Source: Sulfurimonas sp.
Lineage (GTDB): Bacteria; Campylobacterota; Campylobacteria; Campylobacterales; Sulfurimonadaceae
Direction: 5' to 3'
DNA length: 64,000 nucleotides
Assembly (NCBI GenBank): GCA_021732045.1
Contig: JAKFWK010000005.1
Location: 1-64,000 of the forward strand
Below are positions 36,558 to 44,580 of this stretch, one piece after another. Position 1 is the stretch's first letter, and the number at the start of each line of letters is the position of its first letter. The notes beneath the pieces were generated by a model. That model did not search any database and was not told the DNA's origin. It worked only from the letters and a program-made list of their open reading frames with translations. A program made the position numbers and the translations under genes.

Positions 36558-38402
36558 ATGACCACAAAAGCAAGACTTTTACTCGTTGTAACTTTTATGC
36601 TGCTAGGCTTAACGGCGGCTACGATAATTAATATTTCTCTCAACTTTAGAGATTATAGTATAAATAGCGCTATTGAAAAATCACAGATGGCCGCCAATAT
36701 TGTAAAAGACGGGCTAACGGCTCATATGGTTAATGGCATAATGGACAAACGAGAATACTTTTTAAATAAAATTGAAACAAGTAATAATGTAAAGTCATTA
36801 TGGATAGCAAGAGGAGAAGGTGTTGTTAAGCAGTATGGAAAAGGTCTTTATACTGAAAATGTAAGAGATGCAATAGATAAAGAAGTTCTGCTAAGTGGTA
36901 ATAGTATAAAGAAGATAACAGAAAACGCAGATAGTACGATACTCAGGGTAACAATTCCATACAAAGCAACAGCTCCAATTGGTGATACAAACTGCTTGAC
37001 TTGTCATAATGTGCAAAAAGGTGACACGCTTGGAATTGTAAGCATGGAGTTTGATATAAGTGATATGAGAAATAGTGGCATGATGACTATTTTGAAAATT
37101 TTCGGTATCAATTTACTATTTATTGTCGTCGTTCTTTTCCTGATTAACCGATATGTTTCTCCATATATGAAACTCTTCTCAAATCTTCAAGATGGTATTA
37201 AAAAAGCATACAGTGGAGATTTTACTCATAATTTTGAGACAAAAGTCGGCGGAGATGCTAAAGATGTTGTTGAGCAGATGAACTCACTCTTTAGTAAAAT
37301 GCAAGAGACTTTCGGTGATATTAAGTACAATCTTGCAACCTTTATCCCTCAAGGATGTGTCTCATCGGCAGACCCACTTCATGAGGCAAAAACAATCATC
37401 AACGAACTCTCTGATATATATAAGTTCAAAAAAACCATAGAGCTTGATGCCTCAAAAGATGAAGTTTATAGAAGAATTATAGATATTTTAAAACTAAAAT
37501 ATCATGTTGGTCATTTTGCTTTTTATGAGACAAACAATATTACTTCTGAGAGAAAGTTAATCTTTAGTACCGAAGATAAAAATATATGTTTTGAGAAAAC
37601 AAATAAAGATGCAACAAATTGTAGAGCATACAGAACAAATAGTGTAACGATTTCAACAGAGTTTCCAAACTTGTGCCAAGCTTGTATTAATGAAAATATT
37701 AATTATGTTTGTATACCTTTTAACATAAATCATGATATTTCTCTAACTGTGTCAATGACATCTGAAAATATAGATGAAGTGCATATGATGAAAAAAAATA
37801 TTGCAAGTATTAAACACTATTTAGAAGCAGCAAAACCTGTTATAGAGAGTCAGATTCTTATGGAGAAATTAAGAGATACTTCACTTAGAGATGGTATGAC
37901 TGGATTATATAACAGAAGATTTTTAGAAGAGACTATTGACAAGATTATGAGTCAAGCAAACAGAAATAAAATAGGCTATACAATTATGATGATTGATGTT
38001 GACTTCTTTAAGATGGTCAATGATACATATGGACATGATGTCGGAGATAAAGTTATTGTGGCTCTCTCTAAAGTATTAAAAGAAAATATTCGTTCAGCTG
38101 ATTTGGCAATCCGTTATGGTGGGGAAGAGTTTGTTGTCATACTCAACAATCCTACTGATGAGGGCGCTATGATGGTAGCTACAAAGATTCATTCTGAGTT
38201 TGCGGCTCTCTCTTTTGATGTTGGTCATAGTGAAAAACTCAAAAAAACAATGAGTATCGGAATGGCTAAATTCCCAACTGATGGCGATACTATTTGGAAA
38301 TGTATCAAGTATGCTGACACTGCCCTTTATGTGGCAAAAAGTACAGGAAGAAATAAAATAGTTGAGTTCAAAGCAGAGATGTTCCAGGGAGAAGATTTTT
38401 AA
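36558..38402 (+). CDS. Diguanylate cyclase with periplasmic c-type heme sensor
   Basis: A 614-residue inner-membrane protein that should make c-di-GMP. TM1 is about residues 6-26 and TM2 about 177-197. The periplasmic part between them ends with CLTCH at residues 146-150, a covalent heme-c motif, in a context (APIGDTNCLTCHNVQKGDTLG) like heme-PAS/Tll0287-type sensors. A HAMP-like segment follows TM2, then a cysteine-rich GAF-like region (six or so Cys, about 345-400). Last is a GGDEF domain with active GGEEF at 521-525 and an RSAD inhibitory site five residues upstream. It probably senses redox state, NO or O2. Confidence 0.88.
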   Translation: MTTKARLLLVVTFMLLGLTAATIINISLNFRDYSINSAIEKSQMAANIVKDGLTAHMVNGIMDKREYFLNKIETSNNVKSLWIARGEGVVKQYGKGLYTENVRDAIDKEVLLSGNSIKKITENADSTILRVTIPYKATAPIGDTNCLTCHNVQKGDTLGIVSMEFDISDMRNSGMMTILKIFGINLLFIVVVLFLINRYVSPYMKLFSNLQDGIKKAYSGDFTHNFETKVGGDAKDVVEQMNSLFSKMQETFGDIKYNLATFIPQGCVSSADPLHEAKTIINELSDIYKFKKTIELDASKDEVYRRIIDILKLKYHVGHFAFYETNNITSERKLIFSTEDKNICFEKTNKDATNCRAYRTNSVTISTEFPNLCQACINENINYVCIPFNINHDISLTVSMTSENIDEVHMMKKNIASIKHYLEAAKPVIESQILMEKLRDTSLRDGMTGLYNRRFLEETIDKIMSQANRNKIGYTIMMIDVDFFKMVNDTYGHDVGDKVIVALSKVLKENIRSADLAIRYGGEEFVVILNNPTDEGAMMVATKIHSEFAALSFDVGHSEKLKKTMSIGMAKFPTDGDTIWKCIKYADTALYVAKSTGRNKIVEFKAEMFQGEDF

Positions 38403-38409
38403 AATACCG

Positions 38410-38440
38410 TTTTACTATAGGCTTAATGCTTATAGTAAAA
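38410..38440. terminator. Bidirectional terminator
   Basis: 13-bp stem with one G-T pair: TTTTACTATAGGC (38410-38422), a 5-nt loop, and GCTTATAGTAAAA (38428-38440). It sits between the convergent cyclase gene (stop 38402) and yqeY (stop 38460). The A/T ends of the stem give U runs in both directions. Confidence 0.8.
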
Positions 38441-38459
38441 GTAGTTTTGTAGATAGTGT

Positions 38460-38903
38460 TTAGCTCAAAAGAGTTTTTACACACTCACTTACTCTTTTTC
38501 CATCTGCTACTCCAGAGAGCTCTTTCGAGGCCGTACCCATAACTTTTCCCATATCTTTTGCGCTTGTTGCTCCAACTCTGCTTATTATCTTTTTTAGAGC
38601 ACTGCTTAACTCATCGTCACTCAGTTGTTTTGGTAAGTATGGCATATAGATAGCTATTTCATCAAGTTCTATCTGTACTAAATCATTTCGTCCCGCACTT
38701 TTAAACTGAGAAGCTGCGTCGTCTCTTCTTTTAACTTGAGTTTGTATGATTTTGATAATATCTTCATCGTTTAACTCTTTTCTCTCATCAACTTCTATCT
38801 GCTTAAAAGCACTCATTAAAAGTCTTAACGCATCTCTTTTTTTTGTATCTTTGGCTTTCATTGCCTCTTTTACATCTTCACTAATTTTCTCTCTTAAGCT
38901 CAT
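38460..38903 (-). CDS. yqeY: YqeY/GatB-tail family protein
   Basis: A 147-residue protein of the GatB/YqeY family, which resembles the tRNA-binding tail of GatB; its cellular role is not settled. Marks are MSLREKISEDVKEAMKAKD, RLLMSAFKQIEVDERKEL, and AIYMPYLPKQLSDDEL, and a C-terminal helix with KDMGKVMGTASKEL. ATG 38903 is chosen over 38939 since the family begins MSLREKI and AAGG precedes it. The gene is divergent from flgH, and the flgH sigma54 promoter lies just upstream of this start. Confidence 0.9.
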   Translation of the reverse strand: MSLREKISEDVKEAMKAKDTKKRDALRLLMSAFKQIEVDERKELNDEDIIKIIQTQVKRRDDAASQFKSAGRNDLVQIELDEIAIYMPYLPKQLSDDELSSALKKIISRVGATSAKDMGKVMGTASKELSGVADGKRVSECVKTLLS

Positions 38904-38917
38904 ATTTATGCCTTTTT

Positions 38918-38935
38918 GTGGAACTGTTATTGCTA
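38918..38935 (+). promoter_or_regulatory. Sigma54 (RpoN) promoter of flgH
   Basis: TGTGGAACTGTTATTGCTAT has GG at 38920-38921 and GC at 38932-38933 separated by exactly 10 nt, the required -24/-12 spacing, with GGAAC and TTGCT flanks like Campylobacter flagellar RpoN sites. Predicted start is near 38945, 21 nt before the flgH ATG. Middle flagellar genes of this phylum are RpoN-dependent, which fits. Confidence 0.78.
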
Positions 38936-38965
38936 TCATTATAACAAAAAACTAAAGCGATAACT

Positions 38966-39688
38966 ATGAAAAAAACTTTTTTATTCTATACCATAACTTT
39001 TTGTGTTATACTTTTTACATCTGGATGCACTGCAAATTTGACAGACCCTGAGATGGATTTTAAACCGCCGGTTTATGTTGAGCAGATGCCTTCACTTGAA
39101 GACAAAAAAGATTTTGGTGCAGTTGGTAGTATCTTTGGGCAGGGCGATAATCCACTCTTTTCAGATCATAAAGCTATGCATGTCAACGATATAGTAACTG
39201 TTGTGATTTCAGAGAGTGCGAAAAGTTCAAACACTGGTTCAAAACAGCTAAGCGAGAGTGATACATCGGCTTTGGGTGGTGGCGCTTTTACTTCAACTGG
39301 CGCAAATGCGGCAGTTAGTTCTGCTGTTGGGAAGGTAAACGGATTAGCAAATATTGGGTTTAATAGTACTTCAAACAATGCTTATAAAGGGCAAGGAAGT
39401 GCCACAAAAGACGCAGCTTTTAACACAACTGTTTCGGCTAGAATAATAAAAGTTTTACAAAATGGGAATTATTTTATCTCTGGAAAGAGAGAAATTTTAG
39501 TTGATGATCAAAAGCAGATGATACAAATAGGTGGTGTTATCCGCCCATATGATATTGACCAATACAATAAGATTAGCTCTTCAAAGATTAGTGAAGCAAA
39601 AATTTTATATAAAACAGAGGGAGATGTAGAGCGTGCAACAAAACAGGGCTGGGGAACCAAGATTATTCAAGCTGTTTGGCCATTTTAG
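38966..39688 (+). CDS. flgH: Flagellar L-ring lipoprotein FlgH
   Basis: Outer-membrane ring that acts as a bushing for the flagellar rod. The 240-residue precursor has a lipoprotein signal (FTSGC; lipid cysteine at residue 21). FlgH marks are GSIFGQGDNPLFSDHKAMHVNDIVTVVISESAKSSN split over residues 53-88, NTTVSARIIKVLQNGNYFISGKRE, and GVIRPYDI. An Ala/Gly/Ser/Thr-rich central loop is usual. Other flagellar genes are absent from the window. The next gene starts within its 3' end. Confidence 0.95.
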   Translation: MKKTFLFYTITFCVILFTSGCTANLTDPEMDFKPPVYVEQMPSLEDKKDFGAVGSIFGQGDNPLFSDHKAMHVNDIVTVVISESAKSSNTGSKQLSESDTSALGGGAFTSTGANAAVSSAVGKVNGLANIGFNSTSNNAYKGQGSATKDAAFNTTVSARIIKVLQNGNYFISGKREILVDDQKQMIQIGGVIRPYDIDQYNKISSSKISEAKILYKTEGDVERATKQGWGTKIIQAVWPF

Positions 39689-41186
39689 TTTAATGTTAAT
39701 AGTATCATTTAGTGCGCTTAGTGCAAAAGATAGTTTTGAGGATTTTAAAAAGTCACAAGCCGACTCTTTTAAGTCATATAAAGATGAGAGAGACAACGCC
39801 TTTAACAAGTATTTAGAGGAGCAATGGAAGGGTTATGAAGCTTATAAGGGAACACCCCTCTATAAAGAACCAAAACCAAAAGAGATACCGCCAGCCAAGC
39901 CAATGGAAGCAAAACCAGTTGGTCCAAAAATCACAATTCAAATTAAAAAAATCATAGAACCAGAAGCCGTAAAAGAACCAATAACTCAGCCAGTAAAAGA
40001 GGCTGTTAAAACGCCATCTAAAGAGATATCAAAAGTACTCCCAATAGTAATTGCAGAGCCAAAGATTGATAAAAAAATAGCTGAAGCTATAAAGCAAAAA
40101 GATATAACTATCGAATTTTATGGCTCCACTCTTGGCTTTAATGTTTCAAAAGAGCTTAAAAAAGCTTCATTTTATCCTCAAAATCAACAAGGAATATCAA
40201 ACTTTTTTAGTGCGGCAGCATCTAGTGAACATCAAGATTTAGTCTCTGATGTCATTAGAACTTCAAAAGAGATGAATCTTAATGATTGGGGTATTTATCT
40301 GCTTGTTGTGAAGCTTTCAAATGCAATCCACAAAGATCAAGATGATGCAAAGCTTCTTAGTTGGTTTCTTTTTAATAAGCTCGGTTTCGCTGTAAAAGTA
40401 GGTTTTGCAGAGAAGCATGTTGTGGTTATGCACTACTCAAAAAAGATTATATACTCAACTCCAAGTTATAACTTTGGAGGTAAAAAGTACTATGTGGTTG
40501 ATAATTATGCAAAAGGGAGTGTAGGAAAGCTTTACTCTTATGAGCAAGATTACCCAGGATCTACGAAACCTCTGAATTTATCTCTAGATTCACTTCCAAA
40601 ATTTGAACAAAAATTAGAGAGTAAAACTTTGAGTTTTTCTCAAGCTGGGAAAGAGTATAAAGTTCCATATAACTACAATAAAAATTTAATTGATTTTATG
40701 GCAACTTATCCTCAAGCTGACTATGATACATTTTTTAATGCACCAGTTGATACTGCAACATATAAAGCTCTAGTTCCTGCACTTAAAAAATATATAGACG
40801 GTAAACAGGCGAGCGATGCTATGAATTTTGTTCTTAGTTTTGTTCAAAAATCTTTTGTGTATGAGCAAGATGATCAACAATTTGGTAGAGAAAAGGTTAT
40901 GTTTGCGCAAGAGACACTCTTTTTTAGCAAATCAGATTGTGAAGACCGTGCTATTTTATACTCATACCTTATGAAGGAACTTTTTAATGTGTCGATTGTT
41001 GGTGTGAAATATGATGATCATATGGCAACAGCTATCTATGTGCCGTTAGACGGTGATAAAGTAAATGTTGAAGCTAAGCAATTTGTGGTAGCTGATCCAA
41101 CATACATTAATGCAAATATTGGTATGAGTATGCCAAAGTACAAAGCAGTTAAACCGCAAAGCTTTATTTTTGTAAAAAAAGATTGA
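39633..41186 (+). CDS. Periplasmic transglutaminase-like (LapG-type fold) protein
   Basis: A 517-residue secreted protein. A signal-like stretch (FGHFSLMLIVSFSALSA) ends near residue 31. A charged coiled-coil region and a Pro/Lys-rich linker (residues about 70-140) follow. The C-terminal domain has Cys436 (SDCEDRA), His463 (YDDHMATA) and Asp488 (VVADPTY), the Cys-His-Asp order of transglutaminase-like cysteine proteases and close in pattern to LapG's DCEDYA and HM. The start is uncertain: GTG 39633, overlapping flgH by 56 nt, gives a complete signal peptide, whereas ATG 39693 would shorten it. It is placed between flgH and a degenerate GGDEF/EAL gene. Confidence 0.78.
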   Translation: MQQNRAGEPRLFKLFGHFSLMLIVSFSALSAKDSFEDFKKSQADSFKSYKDERDNAFNKYLEEQWKGYEAYKGTPLYKEPKPKEIPPAKPMEAKPVGPKITIQIKKIIEPEAVKEPITQPVKEAVKTPSKEISKVLPIVIAEPKIDKKIAEAIKQKDITIEFYGSTLGFNVSKELKKASFYPQNQQGISNFFSAAASSEHQDLVSDVIRTSKEMNLNDWGIYLLVVKLSNAIHKDQDDAKLLSWFLFNKLGFAVKVGFAEKHVVVMHYSKKIIYSTPSYNFGGKKYYVVDNYAKGSVGKLYSYEQDYPGSTKPLNLSLDSLPKFEQKLESKTLSFSQAGKEYKVPYNYNKNLIDFMATYPQADYDTFFNAPVDTATYKALVPALKKYIDGKQASDAMNFVLSFVQKSFVYEQDDQQFGREKVMFAQETLFFSKSDCEDRAILYSYLMKELFNVSIVGVKYDDHMATAIYVPLDGDKVNVEAKQFVVADPTYINANIGMSMPKYKAVKPQSFIFVKKD

Positions 41187-41193
41187 AGTAAAA

Positions 41194-42405
41194 ATGAACT
41201 GTGGCAAAATTGTAGATATAGATGAGAGATCTGCTCTTATAAAATATCTGGATGAGATTCCGTACGCAAACCTGCTTCTAGTTGATGTAGATAATTTTAG
41301 TAATTTCAATAATATGTATGGTTTTGACTTTGGAGATAGGGTTTTGATAGAAATATCAAGACTTATAGATATCTCAAAACCAGCACTTTCAAGAGTATTT
41401 AGGATTAATTTTGATGAGTTCGCGATTGTTAATTTAGAGATGCTAGACACAAAGCAATTATCTAATATGGCAGAATCAATGATCTCTTTTTTCAATCAAA
41501 TAGATATAGATGTTGATGATATTTCCGTTAAAGCTTCTATTAGTGTTGGTATCTCGATTGGCAAAGGAAATAATATCCTAAACCATGCAAGAACGGCTAT
41601 AAAAGAACTTAGAGAACACAGCAGAGGATCATCTAAGATATATGATTCTAATTCTGAATTTATAAAAAAACAAAAAGAGAATGTTTATTGGATAAATAAA
41701 TTAAGAGATGCTTTTGAAAATGAAAGCTTGCAGCCATTTTTTCAACCAATAATTAACAATAAAACAAAAAAAATAGAAAAATATGAGTGTTTGGTAAGAA
41801 TTCGCGATGAGGAAACTATTATCTCTCCATATAGGTTTATGGAGGTTTCAAAGCTTACGGGCACATTGTCTCTTGTTACAAGGACGATGATTGAGCAGAG
41901 TTTTAAAATGTTTTCAAATAATGATTATGAGTTTTCTATTAATATCACGAATGCAGATTTATACTTAAATTATTTAGAGAATTTCTTATTGAAACAATCT
42001 AGAAAATATAATATAAATCCATCGAGAGTGGTGCTGGAGATACTTGAAGATATAGATTCGTTAGATTCACCAGAAATTTTATCACAACTAAATTCGCTTA
42101 GATATCATGGCTTTAAAATTGCAATTGATGATTTTGGAAGTAGAAGTTCAAATTTTTCTAGGCTTTTGGAATTTTCACCAGACTATCTAAAAATAGATGG
42201 TTCATTTATAAAAAATATTTTAGAAGATAAAAATAGTCTGATTATTGTTGAGTCAATAGTTTTTCTATGTAAAAAAAGTAATATAAAAATAATAGCCGAA
42301 TTTGTCCACAGTGCAGAAGTCCAAGCAAAAATTGAAGAGCTTGAAATTGACTACTCACAAGGTTACTATTTTGGTGAGCCTAAAGCCGAGATTAACTATA
42401 CTTAG
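41194..42405 (+). CDS. Cytoplasmic GGDEF/EAL protein with degenerate GGDEF
   Basis: A 403-residue protein without membrane segments. The first 155 residues are a GGDEF domain in which the signature is INFDEF, so cyclase activity is lost. The EAL domain follows: the EAL triplet reads ECL, but the other metal and catalytic residues remain (N of INITNAD, E of LEILEDID, DDFGS, K of YLKIDGSFI, E of IIAEFVHSAE, Q of SQGYYFGEP). It may be a phosphodiesterase or a c-di-GMP receptor. It starts 7 nt after the transglutaminase-like gene and may work with it. Confidence 0.88.
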   Translation: MNCGKIVDIDERSALIKYLDEIPYANLLLVDVDNFSNFNNMYGFDFGDRVLIEISRLIDISKPALSRVFRINFDEFAIVNLEMLDTKQLSNMAESMISFFNQIDIDVDDISVKASISVGISIGKGNNILNHARTAIKELREHSRGSSKIYDSNSEFIKKQKENVYWINKLRDAFENESLQPFFQPIINNKTKKIEKYECLVRIRDEETIISPYRFMEVSKLTGTLSLVTRTMIEQSFKMFSNNDYEFSINITNADLYLNYLENFLLKQSRKYNINPSRVVLEILEDIDSLDSPEILSQLNSLRYHGFKIAIDDFGSRSSNFSRLLEFSPDYLKIDGSFIKNILEDKNSLIIVESIVFLCKKSNIKIIAEFVHSAEVQAKIEELEIDYSQGYYFGEPKAEINYT

Positions 42406-42587
42406 TATGTGGGCTAGAATAAGAAGTTATCTTTTGATATTACTATACATATGAATTAGATAACTACTTTTTCATAATAAAGCATAGGTAAAATTTCTAT
42501 TGTAAAATGGATAAATCTTTGATTGGTGAATTGATTTATTGGTGTGTTTTAGATTATAAAAAATAAAATTCAAACAAACGAGGTATG

Positions 42588-44546
42588 ATGAAGAGTATAA
42601 GTTTAAAGATTAGATTATTTGCATTGGTAGTAGCTCCAATTTTGGTTGTTTTGGTGTTGTCTACGGGTAAAATAGTTTACGATATTGGTGTAAAAGAGAA
42701 TCTTGAGATAACAAAAAATCGTATTGTAGAAGCAGAGTCTTTGGCAAAAGTTATCCATTTTATGCAGATAGAAAGAGGTCTTAGTGTTGGATTTGTTGCT
42801 AGTGGCGGAGTAAAAAATGCAGATAAACTATCTGATATTAGAGGAAAAGTTGATAATGCAATTTCTGAAGTTAATAAGATATATGAAAAAACAAAAGGAG
42901 ACACTTCTGTTTTAAGCAGTTTAAACGAATTTAGTAAAAAAAGAACTTCTATTGATTCACTTAATATAAGTGCTCCTGATACCGGAGCCTACTTTACAAA
43001 AATTATTGTTTCTATTGTAGATATCACAACGGTAATCCCATCAAATATGGAAGATAGACAAAGCAGAAACACGATTCAAGCATATACTCATTTAGCTTCA
43101 GCAAAAGAGAATTTAGGTCAAATAAGAGCAAATTTAAATGGTGCTTTTACTAAGAATGAGTTTACTGGAGATACATATTTTAAATTTTCTGGAAGTTTTG
43201 GTGCATATGGTGTAAACATAAGAAAGTTTATTGCTTTGGCGCCTGATGAAATTAAGAAGTTTTATGAAAATAGCTACAAAGGTGAGGCTGTAGATAAAAC
43301 AGTTGCTATGATTGATATAGCAAAATCAAAAGGAGTGAGTGGTAATTTTGGAGTTGAACCATCTGTTTGGTTCTCATATGCTACAACTTCTATTGATATA
43401 CTTAGAGAAGTTGAAATTGAGTTATATAAAAATATTTATAATCAAATAGATAGAAAAATAAAAGAAGCCTCTTTAAACATAACAATGTTAGCGATTGGGC
43501 TTTTTGTGGGTATTTTTATCTTTGCATTCTTTATATTTTTTCTTGTGAAATATTCTATCTCAAAACCAATTGATGATTTTAAAAATACACTTCTTGTAAT
43601 TGGTTCAAATCATGATTTAACTATAAAGGCTGACGAGAATGCGCCACTTGAGCTTTCTCAAATGGCGCAGAGTTTTAATAGTCTTATTTTAAAACTAAAA
43701 GATCTTATAGAAACCTCAAAAATAAGTTCAAGCGAAAATGCTTCTATTGCCCATGAGTTATCCACTACTGCAGTTGGAGTTGGAGAAAATGTTGGTAAGT
43801 CTGTAATCGTAATAGACGAGGCAACTAAAAAGGCAAATGATGTAAAAGATGAGATACAAAGAGCAATTTATGATGCGCAAGAGAGTAAAAAAGATATTAT
43901 TAGAGCAAATGACAATCTAGATTCTGCAAGAAGTGAAATTGTATTGCTTACAATAAAAGTGCAACAGAGTGCAGAACTTGAGACGGAGTTGGCAGGAAAA
44001 ATGCAAACTCTGTCTCATGAAGCAAATGAAGTAAAAAATATCTTAGGTATTATCTCTGATATTGCAGACCAAACAAATCTTCTTGCGCTTAATGCGGCAA
44101 TAGAGGCAGCAAGGGCTGGCGAACATGGTAGAGGTTTTGCGGTTGTAGCTGATGAAGTTAGAAAACTAGCAGAAAGAACACAGCGTTCACTTACTGAGAT
44201 AAATGCAACTATAAATATAATAGTGCAGTCCATCATGGATGTGAGTGGCCAAATGAGTGATAATTCGCAAGAGATTCAGGGATTAGTAGATAGTGCCTCA
44301 GATGTTGAGAGAAATATAAATATGAGCGTTTCGATTGTAAAAGAGGCAGTGATGGCAAGCGATAAAACCGTTATGGATTTTCAAAAGGCTGGACTAGATG
44401 TAGAGTCTATTGTTACACAAGTATCGGAGATAAATAAAATCTCTTCACAAAATGCTAGAAATGTTGAAGAGATTGCTGCTGCTGCCGAACATTTAAACTC
44501 TATGACAGGCGCTCTTCATGCTAAAATAGAGGTGTTTAGAACTTAA
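42588..44546 (+). CDS. Methyl-accepting chemotaxis protein with NIT sensor
   Basis: A 652-residue receptor. TM1 is about residues 10-30, a periplasmic NIT domain (nitrate/nitrite-sensing family; [17 protein letters not shown] is its mark) spans about 50-290, and TM2 is about 298-322. A HAMP segment follows, then the signalling domain with the hairpin tip [38 protein letters not shown]. No C-terminal CheR-binding pentapeptide is seen. The second of two adjacent ATGs is chosen because GAGGT is better spaced. It converges with valS. Confidence 0.92.
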   Translation: MKSISLKIRLFALVVAPILVVLVLSTGKIVYDIGVKENLEITKNRIVEAESLAKVIHFMQIERGLSVGFVASGGVKNADKLSDIRGKVDNAISEVNKIYEKTKGDTSVLSSLNEFSKKRTSIDSLNISAPDTGAYFTKIIVSIVDITTVIPSNMEDRQSRNTIQAYTHLASAKENLGQIRANLNGAFTKNEFTGDTYFKFSGSFGAYGVNIRKFIALAPDEIKKFYENSYKGEAVDKTVAMIDIAKSKGVSGNFGVEPSVWFSYATTSIDILREVEIELYKNIYNQIDRKIKEASLNITMLAIGLFVGIFIFAFFIFFLVKYSISKPIDDFKNTLLVIGSNHDLTIKADENAPLELSQMAQSFNSLILKLKDLIETSKISSSENASIAHELSTTAVGVGENVGKSVIVIDEATKKANDVKDEIQRAIYDAQESKKDIIRANDNLDSARSEIVLLTIKVQQSAELETELAGKMQTLSHEANEVKNILGIISDIADQTNLLALNAAIEAARAGEHGRGFAVVADEVRKLAERTQRSLTEINATINIIVQSIMDVSGQMSDNSQEIQGLVDSASDVERNINMSVSIVKEAVMASDKTVMDFQKAGLDVESIVTQVSEINKISSQNARNVEEIAAAAEHLNSMTGALHAKIEVFRT

Positions 44547-44552
44547 TGAATA

Positions 44553-44574
44553 CTCTGACCCATAAGGGGCAGAG
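44553..44574. terminator. Hairpin between the chemotaxis gene and valS
   Basis: CTCTG-A-CCC, loop ATAA, GGG-G-CAGAG: an 8-bp stem with one A-G mismatch in the 34-nt gap between convergent genes. U runs are weak on both sides, so it may be only a partial terminator. Confidence 0.5.
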
Positions 44575-44580
44575 CCAATA

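Noticed and set aside
44553..44574. Strong intrinsic terminator
   Set aside because: The stem has a mismatch and the U runs are weak, so it is listed only as a possible hairpin terminator.
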